Shown here piece by piece: positions 17,701 to 25,525 of a DNA stretch of 64,000 nucleotides. Source of the DNA: Hymenobacter siberiensis (lineage in GTDB: Bacteria > Bacteroidota > Bacteroidia > Cytophagales > Hymenobacteraceae); contig NZ_JAHLZY020000001.1 in NCBI RefSeq assembly GCF_018967865.2, positions 3,968,001 through 4,032,000 of the forward strand, in the 5' to 3' direction. The translations under genes were made by a program, and so were the position numbers. The notes under the pieces were generated by a model, which saw only the letters and a program-made list of their open reading frames with translations, did no database searches and was not told where the DNA came from. How positions within the stretch are numbered: position 1 is the stretch's first letter; each line of letters opens with the position of its first letter.

Positions 17701-19077
17701 ACGCCCGCTGCGGCCGGCACGCTCAGCCTAACGGCCCGCGCCACCAACAACGCCGGCGCCGCTACCTCCACCGCCGTTTCTTCGGTGACCGTGACGGCCG
17801 CTACTACAACCACGCCGACCACCACGGGCACCGGCACCACGCCGACCAACGCCACCTTCGTGCGCGCCATTAACGTAGGCGGCACGGCCACCACCGTCGA
17901 CGGCCTGAGCTGGGAAGACGGCAACAGCGCCGGCAACTTCCAAATCAACGGCTCGCCCTTCGCCAACCAGGGCGTCGCCCTGAACCCGGCCACCGACGCC
18001 GCCCGTGCGGCCATGATTCGCGCTTCGGTGTATGACACGAACATTAGCGCTGCCGTGAGCGGCGTGGCCAGCGGTACCTACAGCGTGTACCTCTACATGT
18101 GGGAGGATAACAACCCGGTGACCCTCGACATTACCCTCGAAGGCCAGACCGTGCAGTCGAACTACAGCAGCGGCAACGGTGGCCACTGGGACCGCCTCGG
18201 CCCTTTCACGGCCAACATCACCGACGGCACCATCAACATCGGCACCGTGAGCAGCAATAACAACAACCTCTCGGGCATCGAAATCTGGAAGCAGAACGCG
18301 GGCACTACCGCACCCAGCGCCCCCACCGTTAGCCTGAGCGCCCCGAGCACCGGCACCGTGGGCACGGCCCTGAACCTGACGGCCACCGCTGCGGCCGTCA
18401 ACGGCACCATCACCAAAGTCGAGTTCTTCAGCGGCGCCACCAAGCTCGGCGAAGACCTGACGGCTCCCTACGCCCTCAGCTTCACGCCCGCTGCGGCCGG
18501 CACGCTCAGCCTAACGGCCCGCGCCACCAACAACGCCGGCGCCGCTACCTCCACCGCCGTTTCTTCGGTGACCGTGACGGCCGCTACTACAACCACGCCG
18601 CCTACTACCACGCCGCCCACCTTTGTGCGTGCCGTGAACCTGGGGGGCAAGGCCATCACCCTCGATGGCAAGAGCTGGGCGGCCAGCGCCAGCGCTTCTA
18701 ACTTCAAAGCTACCGGCCTCACCACGTTTGCCAACCAGAACGTGACCCTGACGCCTTCCACCGATGCCACCCGCGCCAGCATGATTCGCGCATCGATGTA
18801 CGGCGGCGACACGGGCCTGGCCCTGGGCGGCGTATCGAGCGGTACCTACAGCGTGTTTCTATACGTGTGGGAGGACAACAATGCGGAAAACTTCAGCATC
18901 TCCCTCGAAGGCAAGACTGTGCTGAGCAACTACAACTCCGGTTCGGCCGGCCACTGGGACCGCCTCGGCCCCTTCACGGCCAACGTGACCGATGGCACCG
19001 TGAACATTGGCACCACCGGCGGCATGGCCAACATCTCGGGCATCGAACTCTGGAAACAAGCCACCCCGCTGCCCTAG
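14716..19077 (+). CDS. Giant secreted beta-helix protein with Ig-like/malectin-like repeats
   Basis: A 1453-residue secreted protein. The ATG at 14716 opens a signal peptide (MQKISKHTSALLSAPHPLAG... ending AFAQ); an in-frame TTG at 14659 gives a worse start. Residues about 40-405 form a parallel beta-helix closely similar to the neighbouring lipoprotein (SADGVRHGRFVEVNS, WNQVINEPNQSLVEDNIN). Then come three 261-residue units, nearly identical in DNA, each an Ig-like domain (APTVSLSAPSTGTVGTALNL) plus a T/G-rich linker and a malectin-like domain (FVRAINVGGTATTVDGLSW, YMWEDNNP, LSGIEIWKQ). A fourth Ig-like domain and a divergent malectin-like domain finish the protein. No T9SS sorting domain is seen, so it is probably released or held by its own sugar-binding domains. 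It is likely a polymer-binding or polymer-processing protein; the function is inferred. Confidence 0.85.
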   Translation: MQKISKHTSALLSAPHPLAGILSTALVALLALLPGLKPAFAQAPNITYSSPLVITQGGTYSGNYRSTNSSVPVITIQTTQPVIIENCVLAGAGDIIDAKNGGSSITVRNNKAYGLTQSADGVRHGRFVEVNSAKSVVIEHNYLEQTTGIAIYQWSGNGSTAQTLTVRYNSAKNIDGRFRNNSGSEFSNFLGADKVPNLANVEVAWNQVINEPNQSLVEDNINFYNSGGTAASPVRIHDNYVQGAYPYPANGSDFTGTGMIIDGTQSNTQGFFESYNNQFVSTCNSAMNIAGGHDVHYYDNRLVTSGLMPDGSRLNATYTGVAVFDYYGQSGTFTNQSVTNNTIGYVQWGRNSPFQDRQDEGDYGFRIATGTIHLPNPITLQTERDEFTRWNQKLQQNGITLDPGATTPTTPTAPTAPSAPTVSLSAPSTGTVGTALNLTATAAAVNGTITKVEFFSGATKLGEDLTAPYALSFTPAAAGTLSLTARATNNAGAATSTAVSSVTVTAATTTTPTTTGTGTTPTNATFVRAINVGGTATTVDGLSWEDGNSAGNFQINGSPFANQGVALNPATDAARAAMIRASVYDTNISAAVSGVASGTYSVYLYMWEDNNPVTLDITLEGQTVQSNYSSGNGGHWDRLGPFTANITDGTINIGTVSSNNNNLSGIEIWKQNAGTTAPSAPTVSLSAPSTGTVGTALNLTATAAAVNGTITKVEFFSGATKLGEDLTAPYALSFTPAAAGTLSLTARATNNAGAATSTAVSSVTVTAATTTTPTTTGTGTTPTNATFVRAINVGGTATTVDGLSWEDGNSAGNFQINGSPFANQGVALNPATDAARAAMIRASVYDTNISAAVSGVASGTYSVYLYMWEDNNPVTLDITLEGQTVQSNYSSGNGGHWDRLGPFTANITDGTINIGTVSSNNNNLSGIEIWKQNAGTTAPSAPTVSLSAPSTGTVGTALNLTATAAAVNGTITKVEFFSGATKLGEDLTAPYALSFTPAAAGTLSLTARATNNAGAATSTAVSSVTVTAATTTTPTTTGTGTTPTNATFVRAINVGGTATTVDGLSWEDGNSAGNFQINGSPFANQGVALNPATDAARAAMIRASVYDTNISAAVSGVASGTYSVYLYMWEDNNPVTLDITLEGQTVQSNYSSGNGGHWDRLGPFTANITDGTINIGTVSSNNNNLSGIEIWKQNAGTTAPSAPTVSLSAPSTGTVGTALNLTATAAAVNGTITKVEFFSGATKLGEDLTAPYALSFTPAAAGTLSLTARATNNAGAATSTAVSSVTVTAATTTTPPTTTPPTFVRAVNLGGKAITLDGKSWAASASASNFKATGLTTFANQNVTLTPSTDATRASMIRASMYGGDTGLALGGVSSGTYSVFLYVWEDNNAENFSISLEGKTVLSNYNSGSAGHWDRLGPFTANVTDGTVNIGTTGGMANISGIELWKQATPLP
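15961..18600 (+). repeat. 783-bp tandem repeat, three full copies plus a partial fourth
   Basis: Copies start at 15961, 16744, 17527 and 18310, exactly 783 bases (261 codons) apart. The fourth follows the others for about 290 bases and then diverges. Only isolated single-base differences were seen, for example GCCCCGAGC in copies 1 and 4 versus GCCCCAAGC in copies 2 and 3, and GGTAACC only in copy 2. Such identity, including third codon positions, points to very recent duplication or ongoing homogenisation. Confidence 0.97.
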
Positions 19078-19114
19078 TCTGCACGCCTGATTATCGCGCA
19101 ACGCGCACCTGCTC

Positions 19115-19146
19115 AAAAGCCTGGCCCCTGCGGCCAGGCTTTTTTG
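19115..19146 (+). terminator. Rho-independent terminator
   Basis: AAAAGCCTGGCC pairs with GGCCAGGCTTTTTT around a CCTGC loop. It lies 38 bases after the stop of the giant repeat protein and separates it from gmd. Confidence 0.9.
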
Positions 19147-19325
19147 GTTTCGGGCCGCCCGCCCTACCCGGAAGTATACCCGGTAGTATAACAGGTTTTT
19201 TTTGTCGATAGCATATTTTAAAACATTATTAATATATGAATCTTGATATAATTTACTATCTTGCTATCACCAAGGCTATCCGAGGTATCTGAAGGTCATT
19301 TCTCCCCTAATTTTCATCGCTGCTT

Positions 19326-20441
19326 ATGAAATGTGCATTAATTACTGGAATTACGGGCCAGGACGGGGCCTATCTGGCCGAGCTGCTGCTGGCTAAAGGG
19401 TACGAAGTGCACGGCATCAAGCGCCGCTCGTCGATGTTCAACACCGACCGCATCGACCACTTGTACCAGGACCTGCACGAGAAGGACGTACGCTTCAAGC
19501 TGCACTACGGCGACCTGTCGGACGCCACGAACCTGATTAGAATCGTGCAGGAAGTGCAGCCCGACGAGATTTACAACCTCGGGGCCATGTCACACGTCAA
19601 GGTTTCGTTCGACACGCCCGAGTACGCGGCCGATGTGGACGGGCTGGGCACGCTGCGCCTATTGGAGGCCATCCGCATTCTGGGCCTGGGCAAAAAAACC
19701 CGGCTCTATCAGGCTAGCACGTCCGAGCTGTACGGGCTGGTGCAGGAGGTGCCGCAGCGCGAGAGCACGCCCTTCTATCCGCGCTCGCCCTACGCTGTGG
19801 CCAAGCTTTATGCCTACTGGATTACGGTGAACTACCGCGAGGCCTACGGCCTGTATGCCTGCAACGGCATCCTGTTTAACCACGAAAGCCCGCGCCGGGG
19901 CGAAACCTTTGTCACGCGCAAAATTACGCGGGCCGTGGTGCGCATCGCGCTGGGCCTGCAGGACCGCCTCCACCTCGGCAACCTGAACGCCCGGCGCGAC
20001 TGGGGCCACGCCAAGGACTACGTGGAGGCCATGTGGCGCATGCTGCAGCAGGACGAGCCGCGCGACTACGTGATTGCCACCGGCGTAACCACCCGGGTGC
20101 GCGAGTTTGTGCGGCTGGCTTTCGCCGAGCTGGGCGTAGAAATAGACTTTGCGGGCGAGGGCGTGGCCGAAGTGGGCTACGTGGTAGCCTGCCACAACCC
20201 CGATTTCCAGCTGCGGGCCGGCCAGGAAGTGGTGGCCGTGGACGCGGCCTACTTCCGCCCCACCGAGGTAGAGCTGCTCATCGGCGACCCCAGCCGGGCA
20301 CGAGCCGAGCTGGGCTGGGTGCCCAAGTATGACCTGGCCGGCCTGGTGAGCGACATGGTGCAGAGCGACCTGACGCTGTTCCGGCGCGATACCGTGCTGC
20401 TGCAAGCCGGTCACGCCGTGCTCAACTACCACGACGAGTAG
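19326..20441 (+). CDS. gmd: GDP-mannose 4,6-dehydratase
   Basis: A 371-residue extended SDR of the usual Gmd length. The Rossmann motif is [16 protein letters not shown], with the substrate-loop [16 protein letters not shown], the catalytic STSELYG and Y-x3-K (YAVAK), and the Gmd-specific [19 protein letters not shown]. It converts GDP-D-mannose to GDP-4-keto-6-deoxymannose, the first step to GDP-L-fucose. It lies 52 bases before fcl, forming a two-gene GDP-fucose unit that feeds the GT11-like fucosyltransferase. An AT-rich stretch at 19200-19290, right after the terminator, is the likely promoter region. Confidence 0.97.
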   Translation: MKCALITGITGQDGAYLAELLLAKGYEVHGIKRRSSMFNTDRIDHLYQDLHEKDVRFKLHYGDLSDATNLIRIVQEVQPDEIYNLGAMSHVKVSFDTPEYAADVDGLGTLRLLEAIRILGLGKKTRLYQASTSELYGLVQEVPQRESTPFYPRSPYAVAKLYAYWITVNYREAYGLYACNGILFNHESPRRGETFVTRKITRAVVRIALGLQDRLHLGNLNARRDWGHAKDYVEAMWRMLQQDEPRDYVIATGVTTRVREFVRLAFAELGVEIDFAGEGVAEVGYVVACHNPDFQLRAGQEVVAVDAAYFRPTEVELLIGDPSRARAELGWVPKYDLAGLVSDMVQSDLTLFRRDTVLLQAGHAVLNYHDE

Positions 20442-20493
20442 CCGGCCCCGGCCCCGTACACCCTTCCTCCGTTCCGACTTCGCTTTTTTACTC

Positions 20494-21444
20494 ATGGAAA
20501 AGACTTCCAGCATATACATCGCCGGCCACCGGGGCATGGTGGGCTCGGCCCTGCTGCGCGAGCTCACGCGCCGGGGCTACACCAACCTCATCACCCGCAC
20601 CTCGGCCGAGCTCGACCTGACCAACCAGGCCGCCGTGGCCCGCTTTTTTGCCAAAAACCGGCCCGAGTACGTGCTACTGGCCGCCGCCAAGGTGGGCGGC
20701 ATCCACGCCAACAACACCCTGCGGGCCGATTTCATCTATGAAAACATCATGATTGAGGCCAACGTGCTACACGAAAGCTACCGCTGCGGCGTGCGCAAGC
20801 TGCTGTACCTGGGCTCGTCGTGCATCTACCCGAAGCTGGCCCCGCAGCCCATCCGCGAAGAGTACATCCTCACCGGCCCGCTGGAGCACACCAACGAGCC
20901 CTACGCCATTTCCAAAATCGCGGGCGTGAAGATGTGCGAGGCCTACCGCGACCAGTACGGGTGCAACTTCATCACGGTGATGCCCACCAACCTCTACGGC
21001 CCCAACGACAACTACGACCTGGAAAGCTCGCACGTGATGGCCGCCCTGCTCCGCAAGTTTGAGGAAGCCGTGCAGCACCACCGGCCCCGCGTGGACGTGT
21101 GGGGCACCGGCACCCCCCGCCGCGAGTTCCTGCACGTGGACGACCTGGCCGAGGCCTGCCTCTTCCTGATGGACCACTACGACGAAGCCGCCCCCCTGAA
21201 CGTGGGCACCGGCGACGACCTGAGCATCCGTGAGCTGGCCGAGCTCATTGCCGACCTCACGGGCTTTGCCGGCGAAATCTACTTCGACTTCTCGCGGCCC
21301 GACGGCACCATGCGCAAGGTGCTCGATGTGAGCAGGATAGAGGCAATGGGCTGGCGCCACCGCATTTCGCTGCACGCCGGCCTGCGCCAGGTGCTGGCTT
21401 CGGCCGAGTGGCAGGCCGCCAACCAGGCCGTGCCCGTGCAGTAG
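20494..21444 (+). CDS. fcl: GDP-L-fucose synthase
   Basis: A 316-residue SDR. GHRGMVGSALLREL is the NADP-binding loop, LLAAAKVGGIHANN and LYLGSSCIYPKLAPQPI are family signatures, and YAISK holds the catalytic Tyr and Lys. It is the bifunctional 3,5-epimerase/4-reductase that finishes GDP-L-fucose synthesis after gmd. All catalytic residues look intact, and the length matches the family. Confidence 0.97.
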   Translation: MEKTSSIYIAGHRGMVGSALLRELTRRGYTNLITRTSAELDLTNQAAVARFFAKNRPEYVLLAAAKVGGIHANNTLRADFIYENIMIEANVLHESYRCGVRKLLYLGSSCIYPKLAPQPIREEYILTGPLEHTNEPYAISKIAGVKMCEAYRDQYGCNFITVMPTNLYGPNDNYDLESSHVMAALLRKFEEAVQHHRPRVDVWGTGTPRREFLHVDDLAEACLFLMDHYDEAAPLNVGTGDDLSIRELAELIADLTGFAGEIYFDFSRPDGTMRKVLDVSRIEAMGWRHRISLHAGLRQVLASAEWQAANQAVPVQ

Positions 21445-21464
21445 CCGGTAGACTGGCGATAAAG

Positions 21465-21500
21465 GCCCGTCATGCCTCGGCGGCGCTCGGCATGACGGGC
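21465..21500. repeat. Palindrome, GTCATGC family
   Basis: GCCCGTCATGCC (21465-21476) and GGCATGACGGGC (21489-21500) are exact reverse complements, with a G+C-rich, partly symmetric middle. It sits between fcl and the first GT61 gene. Confidence 0.85.
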
Positions 21501-21555
21501 TAAACCAATACACCTCCTGACCACCATCCGCCTTCATCCTTTTTCCGCTGTGAAA

Positions 21556-22764
21556 ATGACTGATATTCTGAACCGTGGGCAGCAGCGGGCGGGCCGCCTG
21601 CTGCGCGAGCTGCTGCCCCGCCGCCAGCACTACCGCCCCGTGGGCGTGCACCCCAGCAGCCGGGGCGTGGCCACCCGGCCCGACAGCGGGGCGCGCTACA
21701 CCGAGGTGTACCCCACGCAGATATCGCACCTCAATGTGACGCCCGACCTGTATGCCCACACCACCGACTACGGCGGCCTGCATGCCAAGCCCAACCGCCT
21801 GGAGCAGACCCCGGCGGCCTTCGTGCTGGCCCTGGCCGAGGGCCGCCTGCTGGCCGACAACGCCCTGAGCGTGGCCGTCATCAGCGCCGACAACCGGCTG
21901 GTGGGCGATGCCTCGTTTCAGTACGACCCCCGGCGCTCGGACCTGGCCCGGCCCGAGAAAAACAACGTGTTTGCCCAGCGCTGGTTTTCGGAGCCGCGCC
22001 GGGTGCGCGGCACGGTGGCCAGCCTGCTGTCGGGCGGCGGGGCGGCGATGGGCAACTATTACCACTGGCTGATTGACTCGCTGCCGCGCCTGCACCTGCT
22101 GAAAAAAGCAGGTTTCTGGGACGAAATCGACTATTTTCTGGTGTACGATGGGCAGCGGCGCTTCGTGGCCGACTCGTTGCGCGCCCTGGGCATCCGGCCC
22201 GAGCAGGTGCTCGACCTGCGCACCCACCGCCACCTCGTGGCCGACCGCCTGCTGGTGACTTCGCCCGTGCGCGGCGCGGGCACCCACACCCCGCAATGGG
22301 CCTGCTCCTTCCTGCGCGACGAGCTGCGCGCCGCCGCCGCGCCCCAAACTTTCAGCCCCTACGTGTACCTAAGCCGGCGCGACGCCCCCGCCCGCCACGT
22401 TCTCAACGAGCCCGATGTGGAAGCCCTGCTGCGCCCCTACGGCTTCGAGACGCACGTGCTGGGCGACTACAGCTTTGGGCAGCAGTTGGCGCTGTTTGCC
22501 GGGGCGCGGGCCGTGGTGGCCCCCACCGGCGCGGGTCTGGCCAACCTGGTGTTTGCCCCGGCCGGCACGCCGGTGGTCGAGCTGTTCCCCAAGCACTTCA
22601 CGGTAGTGGAATACCCCGAGCTGTGCTTCCGCCTGGGCCTGCCCCACCGCTACCTGGTGGCCGATGCCGCCAATGGCCCGCTCACCTCGCGCCGCGCCGG
22701 CTGGCGCGAAAATCTCACCGTGGACCTCAACGCCCTCAGCAGCTGCCTGCACCAGGTGCTGTGA
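21556..22764 (+). CDS. Glycosyltransferase family 61 (first of a tandem pair)
   Basis: A 402-residue GT61 (DUF563) protein. Key segments are GNYYHWLIDSLPRLHLL (about residue 170), YVYLSRRDAPARHVLNEPDV (about 270), and LFAGARAVVAPTGAGLANLV with TPVVELFP (about 315-350), which form the C-terminal GT-B nucleotide-sugar site. It is expected to transfer one sugar to the repeat unit. The ATG at 21556 (MTDILNRGQQRAG) is chosen over the GTG at 21550 because it aligns with the start of its tandem paralogue. It is probably in one transcript with the next two glycosyltransferases. Confidence 0.88.
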   Translation: MTDILNRGQQRAGRLLRELLPRRQHYRPVGVHPSSRGVATRPDSGARYTEVYPTQISHLNVTPDLYAHTTDYGGLHAKPNRLEQTPAAFVLALAEGRLLADNALSVAVISADNRLVGDASFQYDPRRSDLARPEKNNVFAQRWFSEPRRVRGTVASLLSGGGAAMGNYYHWLIDSLPRLHLLKKAGFWDEIDYFLVYDGQRRFVADSLRALGIRPEQVLDLRTHRHLVADRLLVTSPVRGAGTHTPQWACSFLRDELRAAAAPQTFSPYVYLSRRDAPARHVLNEPDVEALLRPYGFETHVLGDYSFGQQLALFAGARAVVAPTGAGLANLVFAPAGTPVVELFPKHFTVVEYPELCFRLGLPHRYLVADAANGPLTSRRAGWRENLTVDLNALSSCLHQVL

Positions 22765-22819
22765 TGCCGGGCCAGCCCCCGTCGAGCTTAACGCTTCCCA
22801 CCAGTTAACCTATCTTATT

Positions 22820-24049
22820 ATGCAAGAACTATTTACCCGGGCCCAACGGCACACCGGCCACCTGCTGCGGGGCTTGGTGCCGCACAACGAACACCTGCGC
22901 CCCACCGGCGTGCACCCCACTGCCAAAGCCCTGGCCGAGCAGCCCGGCAGCGGCGCGCACTACGTGGAAGTATACCCCGGCTACACTTCGCACCTCACCG
23001 TGCCCGACGCGTTTGTGGCCCTGGCTCCGCCCTACTACAAGTGCATTGCCGAACGGGAAGAAGTACCAGCCGCATTCGTGCTGCTGCTGCCCGACGCCCG
23101 CATCAACGCCGACCATTTTGGCAGCCTGGCCGTGATAGCGGCCGATAATTACCTGGTGGGCGATGTGTCGCTGCAATTTTCGGCAGGCAGCTTCGCGGTG
23201 GCCCCACCGGCGGAAAACCCCATTTTCCGGCAGCGCTACTTCCGGCCGCCGGGCCAGGTTTCGGGCACGGTGTGCAGCCTGCTGTCGGGCGGCGGCACGG
23301 CCGTGGGCAATTACTACCACTGGCTGCTCGACTCGCTGCCCCGCCTGCATTTGGTGGAAGAAGCCGGGTTGTGGGACGAAATCGACTACTTCCTGATTTA
23401 CAACCGCGAGCAGCACTTCGTGATGGAAACCCTGCTGGCGCTGGGCATTCGCAACGAGCAGATTATCGACCTGCAAACCACCACCCACCTGCATGCCCAA
23501 CGGCTGCTGCTTACCTCGCCGGTGCGCGGCACCGGCCACCACGCCCCGCGCTGGGTGGGCGAGTTTATGAAGGATGCCTTCCGGCCCCTGGCCACCACGG
23601 CGGCGCACGCCACCCACTTCAGCCCGCTGGTGTACGTGAGCCGGCGCGATGCCTCCTTTCGGCGGGTGCGCAACGAGGCCGAGGTGGAGGACCTGCTGGC
23701 CGAATACGGCTTCGAGAGCTACGCCCTCACCGAGCTGAGCTTTCGCGAGAAGGCGGCCCTGTTTTCCGGGGCGCGGGCGGTGGTGGGACCGGTGGGCGCG
23801 GGCCTGGCCAACATTCTGTTTTGTGCCGAGGGCACGCCGCTCATCGAGCTGCTGCCCCGCAACCTGGTAGTGCCCGACTACCTCGACCTCACGGCCCGCC
23901 TGGGCATGCCGCACTATCCCATCATCTGCATGCCGGACGCGGGCTCGCGCCACCGCGCCACCGCCGACCGCCAGGACGACCTCACCGTGGACCTGAAAGC
24001 CCTGCGCCAAACCGTGGAAGCCGCCCTGCGCCAGCCGGTGAATGCGTAA
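22820..24049 (+). CDS. Glycosyltransferase family 61 (second of a tandem pair)
   Basis: A 409-residue tandem paralogue of the preceding GT61. GNYYHWLLDSLPRLHLVEEA, YVSRRDASFRRVRNEAEVED and LFSGARAVVGPVGAGLANIL are conserved. The N-termini align (RAQRHTGHLLRGLVP against RGQQRAGRLLRELLP), which supports the ATG at 22820; a longer frame back to 22664 overlaps the upstream gene and is not needed. It lies 55 bases after its paralogue. Donor sugar is unknown. Confidence 0.88.
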   Translation: MQELFTRAQRHTGHLLRGLVPHNEHLRPTGVHPTAKALAEQPGSGAHYVEVYPGYTSHLTVPDAFVALAPPYYKCIAEREEVPAAFVLLLPDARINADHFGSLAVIAADNYLVGDVSLQFSAGSFAVAPPAENPIFRQRYFRPPGQVSGTVCSLLSGGGTAVGNYYHWLLDSLPRLHLVEEAGLWDEIDYFLIYNREQHFVMETLLALGIRNEQIIDLQTTTHLHAQRLLLTSPVRGTGHHAPRWVGEFMKDAFRPLATTAAHATHFSPLVYVSRRDASFRRVRNEAEVEDLLAEYGFESYALTELSFREKAALFSGARAVVGPVGAGLANILFCAEGTPLIELLPRNLVVPDYLDLTARLGMPHYPIICMPDAGSRHRATADRQDDLTVDLKALRQTVEAALRQPVNA

Positions 24050-24059
24050 ACCCGGGTCT

Positions 24060-24176
24060 GGTCTGACCGCCCTAGGCGGTCCGACCGGTTGAAGCACCAC
24101 CGATGCTCATTCGCCCAGCCCCCGCCGACAGTGCGCTGCCGACAACCGGTCGGACCACCTAGGGCGGTCGGACCGG
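24060..24176. repeat. Paired palindromes, GGTCGGACCGCC family (REPIN-like)
   Basis: Two hairpins: 24060-24086 (GGTCTGACCGCC-CTA-GGCGGTCCGACC, one mismatch) and 24146-24176 (CCGGTCGGACC... to ...CGGTCGGACCGG, imperfect). They are joined by a linker beginning GGTTGAAGCACC and ending CGACAA. The same two-hairpin layout with the same linker edges recurs at 47360-47453. It occupies most of the space between the GT61 and GT2 genes. Confidence 0.85.
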
Positions 24177-24218
24177 GGCCAACGCCAGCCCAACCTCAAG
24201 CCTTCGCCCAAATTCACC

Positions 24219-25226
24219 ATGCCATCCGTTCTGATTTCCGTCGTCAGCTGGAACAGCGCCGACGTCATCGAAGCCTGCCTGCGCTCGATACTGGCCCAAA
24301 CGTATGCCGATTTTGAGGTGTGGGTGGTCGATAATGCCTCGGCTGATGATACCTGCGCCCGCGTGGCCGCCCTGGCCGCCACCGATGCCCGCGTGCACCT
24401 GCACCCGCTGCCGCGCAATACCGGCTTCTGCGGCGGCCACAACTACGCCCTCGACCGCACCATCTCGGAGGCCGTGCTGCTGGTGAACCCCGACATTGAA
24501 ATGGCCGTGAGCTACCTGGACCGAGCCATGGCCACGCTGCGTGCCCACCCCGGCGCGGGCACGGTATGCGGCCTGCTGCTGCAAAACTCCGGGGCCGCCC
24601 CACGCATCGACAGCACCGGGCTGGATGCCCTGCCCGACGGCCGCTTCCGGCTGCGCCACCACGGCCAGCCGCTGGCCGAAACCGTCCTCACGGCCGGCCC
24701 GGTAGACGGGGCCGATGGCGCGCTGCCGCTCTACCACCGCGCTTTTATCGATGATTTGCGGGTGAACGGGCAGTTTTTCGACGAACGGTTTTTTGCCCAC
24801 AAGGAGGACTGGGACATTGCCTGGCGGGGCCGCCTCTACGGCTGGAGCACCGTGTTTGAGCCCGCCTGCCGGGCCCTGCACCCGCGCGAGTTCCGACCCG
24901 CCGACCTGCGCCGCCGCCTGCGCCTGAATGGCACCATCAAGGCCGATGCCGTGAAAAACCAGTGGCTGCTGCTGCTCAAGAACCCGCCGGCCCGGCAGCT
25001 GCCAGGCCTGTGGCTGCGGGCATTGCCCCGGCAGCTGGGCATTCTGCTCTACTGCCTGCTGCTGGAGCGGCCCTCGCTGCGCGCCTACCGGTATGTATGG
25101 CAGCACCGGGGCGGCATCTGGGCCACGCGGGCGCTCATTCAGGCGCGGGCGGCACAGCCGGGGCCGGCGGCGCGGGTGGCGGTGGCTCCCCGGCGGCCGG
25201 CGCACGCCCCGGCCACTGCTGTTTAG
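24219..25226 (+). CDS. Glycosyltransferase family 2, rhamnosyltransferase-like
   Basis: A 335-residue GT-A enzyme. VLISVVSWNSADVIEACLRS and VWVVDNASADDT form the nucleotide-binding start, VNPDIEM is the acidic metal site, and FFAHKEDWDIAWRGRLYGW is the acceptor-side ED-D-x-x-R motif of rhamnosyltransferase-type GT2 enzymes. The C-terminus is basic and Ala/Arg/Pro-rich (about residues 305-335) and may be disordered. It is the last gene of the plus-strand assembly half. Donor is not determined by sequence. Confidence 0.9.
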   Translation: MPSVLISVVSWNSADVIEACLRSILAQTYADFEVWVVDNASADDTCARVAALAATDARVHLHPLPRNTGFCGGHNYALDRTISEAVLLVNPDIEMAVSYLDRAMATLRAHPGAGTVCGLLLQNSGAAPRIDSTGLDALPDGRFRLRHHGQPLAETVLTAGPVDGADGALPLYHRAFIDDLRVNGQFFDERFFAHKEDWDIAWRGRLYGWSTVFEPACRALHPREFRPADLRRRLRLNGTIKADAVKNQWLLLLKNPPARQLPGLWLRALPRQLGILLYCLLLERPSLRAYRYVWQHRGGIWATRALIQARAAQPGPAARVAVAPRRPAHAPATAV

Positions 25227-25525
25227 CGGCGATATAAACACCTCGTTATTAGAGCAATACTCTGTTTATCAGGTCGATTTTAAACGCCTGCACAGTTGGC
25301 AGTAGCCGTGTGGGCTAGTGTAGCCAGGGCAGCACGCAGCCTGCCTGCCACTACCGGACCAATCACCTAAAAAATTTCACACTAACTAAAATAAAAATCA
25401 GAAAAATTGATATTTATTACTTAATTATATATATTATATTTGTTATAAACCATCGATTGGCAATACCCCTGGAAACCCGTGCCCGGCTGGGCCGATGAAG
25501 TACTCACTTTAACGCTTTCCGCATT
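25227..25525. other. AT-rich intergenic region
   Basis: About 300 bases; the stretch 25370-25450 is strongly AT-rich and contains the promoter-like element at 25435-25442. No gene is seen. Confidence 0.5.
25435..25442 (+). promoter_or_regulatory. Candidate -7 promoter element (TAnnTTTG)
   Basis: TATATTTG is an exact match to the Bacteroidota -7 consensus, 84 bases before the start of the T9SS double-repeat protein. The nearest TTG upstream (25407-25409) is 25 bases away, somewhat far for the -33 element. Confidence 0.4.

Noticed and set aside
15961..18600. CRISPR-like or satellite array
   Set aside because: The 783-bp periodicity is in-frame coding repeat with domain structure, with no short repeat-spacer pattern.
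20767..22347. 526-codon minus-strand open frame opposite fcl and GT61
   Set aside because: It spans two well-supported plus-strand genes and has low-complexity His/Gly/Ala composition with no domain.
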